From: Ktedonobacter robiniae
GTDB lineage: Bacteria > Chloroflexota > Ktedonobacteria > Ktedonobacterales > Ktedonobacteraceae
Reading direction: 5' to 3'
Length of the DNA: 64,000 bases
Assembly (NCBI RefSeq): GCF_016587375.1
Contig: NZ_BNJG01000001.1
Location: 4,794,501 to 4,858,500 of the forward strand
A program made the translations under genes and the position numbers. Shown here piece by piece: positions 1 through 8,185 of the stretch (its first letter is position 1; every line of letters starts with the position of its first letter). The notes beneath the pieces were generated by a model that was not told where the DNA came from, searched no databases, and saw nothing but the letters and a program-made list of their open reading frames with translations.

Positions 1-1
1 G

Positions 2-148
2 GAGGACCGGCCTGCGCGCATCACCGGGGCCCAGGCCGCCCATGTCGTCGATATCCTCTGCGCCATTCAAACCTCCTTTGGTGAAGGTCACCCAGTTGCC
101 ATCGCTTCGGAGTTTGCGCCGCCTGCTCCCATGGACTGGGCGCGTTAG
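2..148 (+). CDS. C-terminal fragment of a probable Gfo/Idh/MocA oxidoreductase (cut by window edge)
   Basis: The window opens inside a reading frame that ends at TAG 146-148, leaving about 48 residues. The tail begins with DRPARITG, then a helix (AAHVVDILCAIQTS), then a short proline-rich end. This resembles the last helix of NAD(P)-dependent Gfo/Idh/MocA-type dehydrogenases. The call rests on the tail alone, so it is tentative. The next gene follows 29 bases later on the same strand, so the two are probably co-transcribed. Confidence 0.45.
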   Translation, partial: EDRPARITGAQAAHVVDILCAIQTSFGEGHPVAIASEFAPPAPMDWAR

Positions 149-177
149 TTTACATACATAAGAAGGAGACCTGGCGG

Positions 178-897
178 ATGCCAATATCCAAACGGTGTAT
201 TCCCTACACCCCGCGCTCGCGCGAGCTAGCGGATAGCGTTATTGCGCTGGTGAGTACTGCGGGTGTGCACCTGCGCGAGCAAGAACCCTACAATGTGGAT
301 GGGGACAACACCTGGCGCCTTCTTCCCGGCGATGTCAGCGCGAACCAGCTCATGGTGACTCATAGTCATTATAATCATCAGGATGCGAACCAGGATATTA
401 ATTGTGTGTTCCCTATTGATCGTTTACGCGAACTGGCTGCTGAGGGGATCATTGGGGGCGTCAACGATAAACATCTTGGCTTTATGGGCTATACTCAGAA
501 CTTTCGTGACCTGTATGAGCGCGTGGCGCCAGAGATGGCGAAGCTTATTTCTCGCTCAAAGGCCGACGCTGTTGTGCTCACTGCTGGCTGCCCACTCTGT
601 CATCGCGTGGCGGCGGCGTTAGCGCGTGAGATAGAGATGACGGGCCTACCCACCGTCTTTATCAGCGTCGCGCCAGATCAGACGAAGCAGGCTGGTCCTC
701 CGCGTGTCCTGGCCCCACAGCATTTTAAGCTTGGCAATAGCCTGGGAGGGCCTGGTCAGCTGGACCTGCAACGCCAGGTTTTGTTGGATGCCCTACGCCG
801 TCTGGAAGCGCGCGAGGAGCCAGGTCGCTTCTGGGAGCTCGAGTATCCCGCGTATGATAGCAGTCAGTGGCAGCCTATCAACCTTCAAGAAGGATAA
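178..897 (+). CDS. GrdB-like (glycine/sarcosine/betaine reductase B family) protein, cysteine form
   Basis: This 239-residue protein resembles the selenoprotein B subunit family of glycine/sarcosine/betaine reductases. The diagnostic part is VLTAGCPLCHR at about residues 137-147. There a CxxC pair stands where true GrdB/PrdB enzymes carry selenocysteine, and no in-frame TGA is present. An N-terminal MVTHSHYNHQDANQD stretch may bind metal or substrate. The ATG has an AAGGAGA SD 8 bases upstream. Its role is unknown: members in aerobes are annotated by homology only, and glycine reductase partners (GrdA, GrdC/D) are not seen here. It is probably a redox or decarboxylation-type enzyme working with the upstream dehydrogenase. 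Confidence 0.7.
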   Translation: MPISKRCIPYTPRSRELADSVIALVSTAGVHLREQEPYNVDGDNTWRLLPGDVSANQLMVTHSHYNHQDANQDINCVFPIDRLRELAAEGIIGGVNDKHLGFMGYTQNFRDLYERVAPEMAKLISRSKADAVVLTAGCPLCHRVAAALAREIEMTGLPTVFISVAPDQTKQAGPPRVLAPQHFKLGNSLGGPGQLDLQRQVLLDALRRLEAREEPGRFWELEYPAYDSSQWQPINLQEG

Positions 898-903
898 AAA
901 AGC

Positions 904-979
904 GTAGTACATAGGCATAAAAAATTTCCAGGGGGGGCAGGCCTGCCCCCCCTGGAAATTTTTTATGCCTATGTACTAC
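904..979. terminator. 76-bp perfect palindrome between convergent genes
   Basis: Bases 904-941 are the exact reverse complement of 942-979, giving 38-bp arms with no loop. The palindrome begins 7 bases after the stop of the GrdB-like gene and ends 2 bases before the stop of the convergent peptide-binding gene. Either strand would form a long hairpin with a G/C-rich tip and an A/T-rich flank, so it most likely ends transcription in both directions. Confidence 0.75.
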
Positions 980-980
980 C

Positions 981-2597
981 TTATGAGAGATAGACGTTGG
1001 ACCAGTCACCGAAGTAGAGTCCGCCACCGTTCAAAACGACACCATGGAGGTTGGCGGGGATGATGCCCGCCAGTGTCTGATGCGAGAGCGGGAGCCAGCC
1101 CACATCATCGATAGCGACTCGCTCGGCCTGGGCATAGAGATCCAGGCGCTCCTGGCCTGATTTCTGTTCGGCCTGTGCGACCAGACTATCGAATTTCGGA
1201 TTGCTCCAATCGCCATTGTTATTGGCCGAGGTGGAGAGCAGGCTCAGGTCCAGCCATTCATAGGGATCGGGGAAGTAGACGCCCCACTGGGTAAAGCCAA
1301 ACTGGACCGTGTGTTTCGAGGTCTCGCTATTATACGAGGTTAGTTCCATCGGATTGAGCTTGACCTGCACACCAAGGGCGGACTGCCACATTGCCTGCAA
1401 GGCCGTTGCCGCATCCTGGGGAAACTGTGAACCAGGATACGAAAACGTCACGGGCGGCATCTTACTGACATCTGGGTAGACCGACTGGAGGAGCTGTTTG
1501 GCCCTGGTCATGTTATATGAAATGCCGGAATAATCTGGTTGGGCGCCGGGCTGGCCCGGCGGGATGATTGTGCTAGCAGGTGTAACAGAATCTTTAAAGA
1601 TGTTTGTCGCCAGAAGGTTTTTATTTATAGCCGCGGCAAAGGCCTGGCGAACGGCCGACTTGTTGAAAGGCGCGGTCTTATTGTCAAAGAAGAGTAGATT
1701 GCTTTGCAGGATAGGCTTGCGAATGAAACCAGGCAGGTTTTTCGCCGTCTCCTGGTCGTGTGGGGTAATGCCCCAGGTAAAGTCGTATTGTTTGGCCTGA
1801 TACGCTTTATAGGCGGTCTCTGGTTCTTTGACGAAGAACATTTCGACCTTCTTTAACTTTGGTTTTGCCCCATAGTAGTTGGGATTGGGTACCAGGTCCA
1901 TTTTGACCCCATGTTGCCAGGACTGGACGATGAAGGGACCTGTCCCCGCGCCCTGCCCTGCCACGTGCTGTGCCCAGTCGACCTGCCCATACTTGTCAAT
2001 CAGCTTCTGATTGAGCGGATAAAAGAGGTTGACGGTCAGTAGTTGGAGGAAATAGGCGGTGGGACGTTCCAGCGTGACCTGGAGCGTCTGGTCATCGAGC
2101 GCCTTTACTCCCTCTAGCGTCGTGGTCTTGCCACTATTGACATCTTTGGCGCCGACAATGGCCTCCTCCAGGACTGGCGCGATAGGAGACTTCACCTCGG
2201 GGAGCAAGGCTCGTGTCCAGGTATAGACATAGGTCTGCGCGGTAACAGGAGTGCCATCAGAGAAGGTGATACCCTTCTTAAGATGGAAGGTGTAGACCTT
2301 GTTATCCTTCGAGATATCCCAGGTGGCCTGGTCTGGTTGAGCGCTCAGGTTCTGATCCGCCTTTACCAGGCCTGTGAAAAGCATGTTGATGGCCAGGTTA
2401 GAGTTAGAGTCGGAACCGCTGGCGGGATCAAGCTTGCCAATGTCATTGGTTCCAACGTTGGGGAAGCGCAGGACCTGGTTGTTTGTGGATTGATTGTTCT
2501 GCTGTGTGCCTCCGCAGGCGGCTAGGAGGAGGATTGCCAGGCTACTCAAGAGTAAAAAGGGCAACAGGTGTGTGCGCTGTTTCTGTGTATCGTGCAT
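981..2597 (-). CDS. Peptide/oligopeptide ABC transporter substrate-binding lipoprotein (SBP_bac_5)
   Basis: About 538 residues of an OppA/DppA-type extracytoplasmic solute-binding protein. The N-terminus has a basic start, a hydrophobic stretch and the lipobox LLLAACGG, so the mature protein should be lipid-anchored outside the membrane. Family signatures follow: YTFHLKKGITFSDGTPVTA near residue 105, GTGPFIVQSW near 230, and many Y/W residues in the C-terminal lobe. An in-frame GTG at 2609 adds four residues; I prefer the ATG at 2597 because a GTGAGA-like SD precedes it at normal distance. No permease or ATPase genes lie next to it, so its partners must be encoded elsewhere. The 3' end abuts the 904-979 palindrome. 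Confidence 0.9.
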   Translation of the reverse strand: MHDTQKQRTHLLPFLLLSSLAILLLAACGGTQQNNQSTNNQVLRFPNVGTNDIGKLDPASGSDSNSNLAINMLFTGLVKADQNLSAQPDQATWDISKDNKVYTFHLKKGITFSDGTPVTAQTYVYTWTRALLPEVKSPIAPVLEEAIVGAKDVNSGKTTTLEGVKALDDQTLQVTLERPTAYFLQLLTVNLFYPLNQKLIDKYGQVDWAQHVAGQGAGTGPFIVQSWQHGVKMDLVPNPNYYGAKPKLKKVEMFFVKEPETAYKAYQAKQYDFTWGITPHDQETAKNLPGFIRKPILQSNLLFFDNKTAPFNKSAVRQAFAAAINKNLLATNIFKDSVTPASTIIPPGQPGAQPDYSGISYNMTRAKQLLQSVYPDVSKMPPVTFSYPGSQFPQDAATALQAMWQSALGVQVKLNPMELTSYNSETSKHTVQFGFTQWGVYFPDPYEWLDLSLLSTSANNNGDWSNPKFDSLVAQAEQKSGQERLDLYAQAERVAIDDVGWLPLSHQTLAGIIPANLHGVVLNGGGLYFGDWSNVYLS

Positions 2598-2609
2598 ACA
2601 CAGTCTCAC

Positions 2610-3124
2610 TTTCTATGGTTCAGATGTAGAGGGATGAGTGACGCCGGACCGGGCTATTCTCTCTGCACAAAATACAGTTATCAACTTCGATATTATTTTC
2701 ATGAACTTGTCAGAAAAGCGTTCCGGGTCGTGTACGACTTTTGGGTAGATGAGGCTATCTCCTCTTTAAGAAGATAGTTCTCTATAATAATACTCTATGG
2801 CTTGCTAAAATGGATATATTGGTGGGCTTCTCATTTATGTATCGGTTTGCTACCAGGCTTTCTCCATATCAAACAACTATATGGTAAAAAGTCAGGTCGA
2901 ATTGTGGAGGCATGTTTTTCTTTAGCTCCGACTAAGATCTTATTCCGAAACCCAACGTCACTGGCGTGCCTAGCGCTTCCCTCATTCGGGGACACGCGCG
3001 CTCAGGGTTTTCGGAGAAGAAGTATGCAGGAAGTACCAGAAATTCGCGAATGCTTACTGTATCGGCAATTGTCTATGTTATGGTAGATAGAAGAATGGAT
3101 TTGTACGAATGGAGGCGCTTTGCT
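2610..3124. other. Intergenic region between divergent lipoprotein genes
   Basis: About 515 bases with low GC that must hold both divergent promoters. A TATAAT-like block lies near 2779-2790, inside an AT-rich stretch. No coding pattern is convincing here: an in-frame extension of the downstream CAP gene back to 2966 lacks an SD and reads as non-protein-like sequence. Confidence 0.4.
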
Positions 3125-3859
3125 GTGAAAAAATGCTTGTGTATTTTATCAGTGCTAGCTGTGTGTATATTTCTGGTTGCCTGTGGCGCATCTTCAGGTT
3201 CTGCGGCTATGCCCGGTAAGAACGGCGCGTCGGCGACATCAACCTCTACGCAGAAGCAAATGGGGACAGAGGTGGCGGAGCGTCCTCTCGCGACGCCAAC
3301 GCCGAAAAAATCAGTTCAACCAACGCCAACACCACAATCTACGCAGGTCCCTACCCAGGGAGGAGCAAATGGTGGAAATACTGGTGGAAGCAGTGGTGGA
3401 GGCAATGGAGGTGGTACCCCTCCCGTTTCGAGCACGGATCAGCAGTTAGCGCAGCAGCTCTTTGCGCTGGTGAACCAGGATAGAGCCGCTCAAGGTCTGC
3501 CAGCGCTTACCTGGACGCCCACGCTTGTGGTGAGTGCGTCTCAACATACCCAGGTCATGGCAGGAGGGTGTGGGCTCTCGCACCAGTGTCCAGGCGAGAG
3601 TAGTCTGGGGACGCGCGAAACGAATGCGGGAGTCAACTGGAATGCCTGTGGCGAAAATATTGGTACAGGTGGTCCTGCCCCTTCCTACAATGCGCAGTGG
3701 AGCATGGCTTCAGGCCTTCATCGGAGTATGATGAATGAGACCCCTCCTAATGATGGGCATCGTCGTAATTTGTTAAGCAGCACTTTTCATCGTATTGGGA
3801 TTAGCATCTTTGTCGATGCACACAATACGCTCTGGTTAACCGAGGATTTCTCGAATTAG
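3125..3859 (+). CDS. CAP/SCP-domain (YkwD-like) lipoprotein
   Basis: A 244-residue exported protein. I start it at GTG 3125 because a GGAGG lies 9 bases upstream and the next residues form a textbook lipoprotein signal (VKKCLCILSVLAVCIFLVAC). A Thr/Pro/Gly-rich linker follows (TPTPKKSVQPTPTP, then GGSSGGGNGGG). The C-terminal ~130 residues are a CAP/PR-1 domain starting at QQLFALVNQDRAAQGLPAL, with GLSHQC, GENIG and NDGHRRNLLS blocks. Bacterial members are secreted proteins of mostly unknown activity. It should sit on the outer face of the membrane, held away from it by the flexible linker. Confidence 0.85.
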   Translation: MKKCLCILSVLAVCIFLVACGASSGSAAMPGKNGASATSTSTQKQMGTEVAERPLATPTPKKSVQPTPTPQSTQVPTQGGANGGNTGGSSGGGNGGGTPPVSSTDQQLAQQLFALVNQDRAAQGLPALTWTPTLVVSASQHTQVMAGGCGLSHQCPGESSLGTRETNAGVNWNACGENIGTGGPAPSYNAQWSMASGLHRSMMNETPPNDGHRRNLLSSTFHRIGISIFVDAHNTLWLTEDFSN

Positions 3860-3897
3860 TTGTATGAGGATTTTGTTCTCGTTCCTGGAGGAGATGT

Positions 3898-4482
3898 GTG
3901 ATGGAAGTGTTGGCTCTCGATTTTTTAAATAGTGATTATCGTGATTATCGTGGAAGTGGTCGTGCAGAGGATCGCTTTCTGCAACTTGCCTGGCGCCAGC
4001 AATTTCTGGCGCGCTGGCACTTAGACGTGGATGCAGCAGCTCTAGATGAGAGTATGATGCGTTCTCTGATCACACTCCGATCACACTTATGGGACTATGC
4101 GGCTCGCCTGGCGCGGGGGGAGCCGCTCGCTGTAGCTGATATGACGCAACTACAGCCGTATCTCCAGGTCTCTGCTGCGCGGCGAACCCTCTGTCAGGAC
4201 CAGGATGGTCATTGGCGAATTGTGTTGGAGCCGTTGCAGAAGGATTGGCTCTGGGTACAGAGTGAGATCGTGACCTCTTTTGTGGAGTTGATCACAACGC
4301 AAGAGACTGCACGCATAAAGATCTGTGAGAACGATGCCTGTGGCTGGATCTTTTTTGACGCAAGCAAGAACCGTAGTCGGCGCTGGTGTGCGGGGTACGC
4401 TTGTGGCAATATGATGACGGTACGGCGTTACAGAGCACGCCAGGCGCGTGATAGCCAAGCGATAGTAAGCGAGGATCACTAA
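3898..4482 (+). CDS. ABATE/CGNR zinc-finger transcription-regulator-like protein
   Basis: A 194-residue protein with the N-terminal LDFLNSDYRD motif and a C-terminal zinc-ribbon typical of the CGNR family (CENDACGWIFFDAS then RRWCAGYACGN). The four cysteines for zinc are present, but the usual final CGNR reads CGNM here. Such proteins are thought to bind DNA through the C-terminal finger; the N-terminal part may sense a ligand. A GTG at 3898 and an ATG at 3901 share one GGAGGAG SD. The gene starts 38 bases after the CAP lipoprotein gene, so the two may form an operon. Confidence 0.8.
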   Translation: MMEVLALDFLNSDYRDYRGSGRAEDRFLQLAWRQQFLARWHLDVDAAALDESMMRSLITLRSHLWDYAARLARGEPLAVADMTQLQPYLQVSAARRTLCQDQDGHWRIVLEPLQKDWLWVQSEIVTSFVELITTQETARIKICENDACGWIFFDASKNRSRRWCAGYACGNMMTVRRYRARQARDSQAIVSEDH

Positions 4483-4504
4483 AGTTCCTCACTTACTATC
4501 GCTT
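4457..4504. terminator. Hairpin overlapping the stop of the CGNR gene, between convergent genes
   Basis: 19-base arms (4457-4475 and 4486-4504) pair with one mismatch around a 10-base loop, and the right arm is followed by GTGTTTT. The left arm lies inside the last codons of the CGNR gene; the convergent LysM-like gene ends 20 bases further on. Confidence 0.65.
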
Positions 4505-4523
4505 GTGTTTTGCCTCTGCTGGG

Positions 4524-5576
4524 TCACGACGTTTTCTTCAGTTTGATATATGCATGCTGTTTGGGATCATAGCGGTAGATGGGATTGCCATCTTCATATT
4601 GAAGATCACCGCCTTTGCTTGATAGCCACATCAGAACCTGCGTATTCGGTGGGAGGTTTGTGTTCCATTGCCAGTGCCCCAGGGCCTGTGAACCCGTGAC
4701 GGCATAGAGCCATATCCCGCCGTCATCATCAATAGTGTTAGGTGAGAGTTTACGGCAAGGGACCATGTCATCGTCTTGCTGCCCCTCAAGGGTAAAATCG
4801 CAGGCTCGTAGCATCATCTTCTCTACCGTTGTGTGTGGTTCGAGATAGGGGTAATTATCCAGGCCCGGCACCTTTTGTGGTTGCATCATTGCCAGCGCCC
4901 AGACCCATGAACCAACCTGGACATGCATATCAGTTGCGACAAAGAGGCTCACCGTATCGTTGTTGGTAATCTGGATCTGTAAATTGCAGCCACCGCTGCA
5001 ATCAACGTATCTATTTGCCTCCGCCTGTTGTTTGATGGTTTGTGGCAAGTGAATCAGAGGCGTAGGTGTTGGCTTCACAAACGAAGGTTCACTAATTTTA
5101 CGCACAATGCCACCGATAGCGACCAGGGGCGACTGAGGTTGGAGTGGGATAACGGCCCCGACTGTTAAATTCTGGCAATTCTGACCAAAGACACGGTTCA
5201 ACGCTTGTATAGAATTTTTTTGCGCGTCGTTAAAAATTTTCGTTGATTGCCCCATGTTCATTTGATTGGCCAGGATTTCATTACAGGAATCGCCATCTTG
5301 AATGGTGTAGGGAATAACTCCCATCTGTGGTGAGACGGCGGGAAACGGAAATGATGTATGAGGCGGTGGAAGGTCCGCATGTGCGCCGGTAATAGTTGAA
5401 AAAATTTGTGAAAGACTTAAAAGGCCGCTATTTGCAATAAATAGAGAGCAAGCGAGAAAAGGTAAGAAGCCAACAAAGCATATAACAATTCCAATTATCG
5501 TTTTCCACGGTAGCGAACGAGCAATAATATCCACGTTCTCTGCCGATGAAGACCTGGGAAGAAATCGGCGGGACAT
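4524..5576 (-). CDS. Membrane-anchored protein with a LysM-like segment
   Basis: About 350 residues. A TTG further upstream (5588) is in frame, but the ATG at 5576 has a TGGAG SD 8 bases before it and is preferred. Residues ~25-55 form one strong membrane helix, followed by an extracellular part. The segment IPYTIQDGDSCNEILANQ through ALNRVFGQNCQNLTVGAVIPL looks like a LysM carbohydrate-binding module (Y-x-I-x-x-G-D-S-C pattern). The remaining C-terminal ~200 residues carry paired cysteines (CSGGC, ACDFT) and many aromatic residues but match nothing I recognise. It probably binds cell-wall glycan or acts at the cell surface. Confidence 0.6.
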   Translation of the reverse strand: MSRRFLPRSSSAENVDIIARSLPWKTIIGIVICFVGFLPFLACSLFIANSGLLSLSQIFSTITGAHADLPPPHTSFPFPAVSPQMGVIPYTIQDGDSCNEILANQMNMGQSTKIFNDAQKNSIQALNRVFGQNCQNLTVGAVIPLQPQSPLVAIGGIVRKISEPSFVKPTPTPLIHLPQTIKQQAEANRYVDCSGGCNLQIQITNNDTVSLFVATDMHVQVGSWVWALAMMQPQKVPGLDNYPYLEPHTTVEKMMLRACDFTLEGQQDDDMVPCRKLSPNTIDDDGGIWLYAVTGSQALGHWQWNTNLPPNTQVLMWLSSKGGDLQYEDGNPIYRYDPKQHAYIKLKKTS

Positions 5577-5868
5577 GATATACTCCAATCTTAGCCTTCT
5601 ATTGCTTATAACTTACATATTCTTATTATAAGAAGTACCGTAAAAGTTATAATGAAAGCTATTTAAATATGTAGTTTGTTTTATGATAGGTATTTCATAT
5701 AGAGATTGGTTTTGTGTGCTGGTCTTTCTTAGCAAGGGCGCCTTCTATATCTAATCCCGTGGGTAAGTGCTTTCGGGTAGTATGTGTGATGCATGCCAGC
5801 CATTGGCTGGCATGCATCACACATACTACCCAGGCGAGCGCCGCAGGCGCGAGAGCCATGAAGCTTTG
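5577..5868. other. Intergenic region with AT-rich promoter DNA and a long palindrome
   Basis: Bases 5600-5720 are very AT-rich and should carry the promoter of the LysM-like gene (minus strand). The 5775-5831 palindrome, listed separately, occupies the right part. I see no gene. Confidence 0.4.
5775..5831. terminator. 57-bp near-perfect palindrome downstream of the MBL hydrolase gene
   Basis: 28-base arms, 5775-5802 and 5804-5831, are exact reverse complements around a single T. It lies 37 bases beyond the 3' end of the minus-strand MBL gene. The sequence just to its right begins GGCGAGC, as does the sequence right of the 16503-16571 palindrome. Confidence 0.65.
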
Positions 5869-6711
5869 CTATTTCGTATAGACGAAGCGTTTGCCATGTG
5901 TTGGCAGGTGGCAGGAGATGTGTGGATGAAAGGTGCGAATGTAGTCAACAAAGAAGCCTACGCGCCCGGTATTGGCGGCAAACATCTCATAGTGGGTCGG
6001 AATGACGCAATCTATGCCAGCGGCGGCAGCCAGGTCTGCGGCCTCGCGTTCATCCAGATTGCCTACGAGTTGCTGTTGCTCGCGGAAGTAGTTGCGTCCG
6101 TTGATGGGGAGCAGGGCCAGGTCAATTGCATGGGAACGTAAGTGTGCGGCCATGCTATCATAAACAAGCGTATCCCCGGGATGATACAGGCACACGCCAT
6201 CGAGGTCCAGGACATAACCCAGGTAGCGATACTGCCCCTCGCTCTCCTCAAAGCCAAAGTTGTAGATTGCAGGTGGGCATTGAATTGCGTGTACAGCGGG
6301 AACAGGCCTGAGCCGGCAGGTTCCTAGCATATGCTCTTCGCCAGGCTGGACACCAAGAATGCGCTCGCTCTCTATCCCCGTTTCAGTGAGTTGCCCGATG
6401 ATAGGACGAGGAACGACCAAGCGGAGCTGTGGCTGGCGCTGAGCCAGCGCTTGCAGGGCGGGGAGATCCAGGTGGTCCAGGTGCTCGTGTGTGCAGAGCA
6501 CAAAGTCAATCTCTGGCGCGGTCGTGGCGCTAAAAGGAGGAACGACCAGCCGTCCCTCATGCTCTGAGAGGAAGGGGTCAATAAGCATGGTCAAAGAAGC
6601 ACTTTTGATGGCAAAGCCTGCCTGTCCCAGCCACCATAGGGCGATACTTCGGGTTGGTAGTTTTTCTGTAGCGCTTATCTCCTGAGCGCAAGTATGTGGA
6701 TAGGTTTCCAT
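5869..6711 (-). CDS. MBL-fold metal-dependent hydrolase (UlaG-like)
   Basis: A 280-residue metallo-beta-lactamase-fold protein. The metal motif THEHLDHLD lies near residues 94-102. Further ligands are suggested by HPGDT (~176) and the late PTHYEMF (~240). The opening LWWLGQAGFAIK is typical of the UlaG/YycJ-like branch, whose characterised members are lactonases or phosphodiesterases; the substrate cannot be told from sequence. An AGGAGGAG SD lies 8 bases before the ATG. The gene stands alone. Confidence 0.85.
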   Translation of the reverse strand: METYPHTCAQEISATEKLPTRSIALWWLGQAGFAIKSASLTMLIDPFLSEHEGRLVVPPFSATTAPEIDFVLCTHEHLDHLDLPALQALAQRQPQLRLVVPRPIIGQLTETGIESERILGVQPGEEHMLGTCRLRPVPAVHAIQCPPAIYNFGFEESEGQYRYLGYVLDLDGVCLYHPGDTLVYDSMAAHLRSHAIDLALLPINGRNYFREQQQLVGNLDEREAADLAAAAGIDCVIPTHYEMFAANTGRVGFFVDYIRTFHPHISCHLPTHGKRFVYTK

Positions 6712-7062
6712 AAAAAAAACTCCTCCTGGGATGCTTCCAACTTTATGGCTGGTAGATAGGTACAGTCCAGGTCTCTAGCATCTGGTGCTGTGTCTCTTGA
6801 GGAGAGATACCAGCCATACTAATTATTTTACTTCGAAAAATTTCTAATTGGATATGCATAGTGTAGATGATAAAAGCGGATCTGATCCGTACCGAAATTA
6901 TTCCCGTAACGCATGGTCTACAGAAGCTTTGTGCCAGGATCTATGATGCTGCGCATATTCGTCGCCACATACCCTTTCTTGAATGCTAATATTTGCATTT
7001 ATGAATAAAGAGCGTTACACTTGAGCCATGATAGCTGACCTTTTTTAGAAAAGAGAGACACA
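6712..7062. other. Divergent intergenic region with inverted repeats
   Basis: About 350 bases separating the MBL gene (minus) from the HAD gene (plus). An 11-bp inverted repeat (6744-6754 with 6808-6818) falls in what should be the 5' leader of the MBL gene. A 13-bp palindrome, CGGATCTGATCCG at 6877-6889, could be an operator. No small gene is convincing. Confidence 0.35.
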
Positions 7063-7737
7063 ATGCAGCAATGGTTGTTTGTAGATGCGGATGATACGCT
7101 CTGGGAGAATAACATCTATTTTGAAGAGGCCATCCATCGTTTTATTGAGTTCCTTGCCCATAGTAGCATGCAGGTGCATGAAGTTCGCGCCGTACTCAAC
7201 GAGGTCGAGCATACTGCTGGATATGGCTCTAAAAACTTTGCGCGTAGTCTGGTAGAGACCTATCATCGCCTTGTTGAGCGGGAAGTGAGGGACGAGGACC
7301 TGGACTATGTCAGGCGCCTGGGCGAGGAGATTGCGCACCATCCCCTGCAAATTCTAGAGGGTGTTGAAGAGACTCTCAAAGAACTCGCGCAGAAGCATCA
7401 CCTTGTCCTTCTGACCAAGGGGGAGCGCGAGGAGCAGCAACTGAAGGTTGAGCGCTCTGGCCTGGAGTCTTACTTCCAGCGTATTGTGGTCGTAGAAGAG
7501 AAAAACACCCGCACCTATGAACTCCTGACACAGGAGTTTCAATGTCCTCTCGCGGATACCTGGATGATTGGGAACTCTCCTAAATCTGATATTAATCCCG
7601 CGTTAGAGGCGGGCCTGAATGCCGTCTTCATTCCTCATGAGCATACCTGGGTTCTTGAGCACCAGGAGTTGCGCGAGTCGGGACCAGGCCAGTTGCTGAT
7701 CCTGGACACCTTTGCCGATCTGCGCGCACACTTCTAA
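7063..7737 (+). CDS. HAD-superfamily hydrolase (YjjG-like phosphatase)
   Basis: A 224-residue HAD phosphatase. Motif I is VDADDTLW at residues 7-14, with a cap domain of about 80 residues after it. Motif II is LLTKG (~120), and motifs III/IV are the lysine in QQLKVERSGL and MIGNSPKSDINPA (~170). Members of this subgroup dephosphorylate small metabolites such as nucleotides or sugars. The ATG is preceded by AAAGAGAG. Its terminator hairpin follows directly. Confidence 0.85.
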   Translation: MQQWLFVDADDTLWENNIYFEEAIHRFIEFLAHSSMQVHEVRAVLNEVEHTAGYGSKNFARSLVETYHRLVEREVRDEDLDYVRRLGEEIAHHPLQILEGVEETLKELAQKHHLVLLTKGEREEQQLKVERSGLESYFQRIVVVEEKNTRTYELLTQEFQCPLADTWMIGNSPKSDINPALEAGLNAVFIPHEHTWVLEHQELRESGPGQLLILDTFADLRAHF

Positions 7738-7762
7738 GCAGTTCCAGGCAGAGCCTAACTAC

Positions 7763-7821
7763 AAAGGAGCCACCAGAGGGAACAGGCTGTATGTATCAGC
7801 TAAGCCTCTAGTGGCTCCTTT
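7763..7821 (+). terminator. Hairpin downstream of the HAD gene
   Basis: 17-base arms (7763-7779 and 7805-7821) match with one mismatch around a 25-base loop. The right arm runs into TTTGCTGT. Placement 25 bases after the stop fits a terminator. Confidence 0.55.
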
Positions 7822-7888
7822 GCTGTCTGTTCTTTAGAGGCATGCTAATTCTATATCCACCTTTTGAACGCTTTATCATGGAAAATGC

Positions 7889-7918
7889 TTGACAAGAAAA
7901 ATAGCAATAAGCTATAAT
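7889..7918 (+). promoter_or_regulatory. Strong sigma70-type promoter (TTGACA-18-TATAAT)
   Basis: Consensus -35 TTGACA at 7889-7894 and -10 TATAAT at 7913-7918 are separated by 18 bases in AT-rich DNA. Transcription would start near 7925. It would read first through a 42-codon open frame and then, after about 100 bases, the NfeD gene. Confidence 0.7.
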
Positions 7919-7949
7919 GTATATAGCTAAAAGTTATTATTAGCAAGAG

Positions 7950-8078
7950 ATGAGAGTGCATCATACGGCAAGGCCGCAATTGCGGCAAGTGTTGGCGTCC
8001 ATTGAGACGCAAAAGAAGGTCGTCAGGATTGGCTCAGTTCATGAAATGCGACGTTTCTTACACAAGCATGGCTCGTAA
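7950..8078 (+). CDS. Possible 42-residue basic small protein
   Basis: ATG 7950 to TAA 8076-8078, immediately behind the strong 7889 promoter. The peptide is basic and helical in character (PQLRQVLASIETQKK, then VHEMRRFLHKHGS) and has no membrane segment. The upstream AGCAAGAG is a weak SD. It could be a real small protein or a leader that tunes the downstream nfeD-slipin genes. I recognise no family. Confidence 0.35.
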   Translation: MRVHHTARPQLRQVLASIETQKKVVRIGSVHEMRRFLHKHGS

Positions 8079-8185
8079 CTGGCGAGCGAACATGCTATTA
8101 TATGGGTGTTTGCTGTCTCTTTAAATATGTTCTTTGATATTTATGGTTGTGGCGCGTCTTCACTAGTATGATGGAGGATATGCGT

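Noticed and set aside
904..979. The long palindromes as MITE copies
   Set aside because: Arm sequences differ from site to site and there are no target duplications, so they are not copies of one element.
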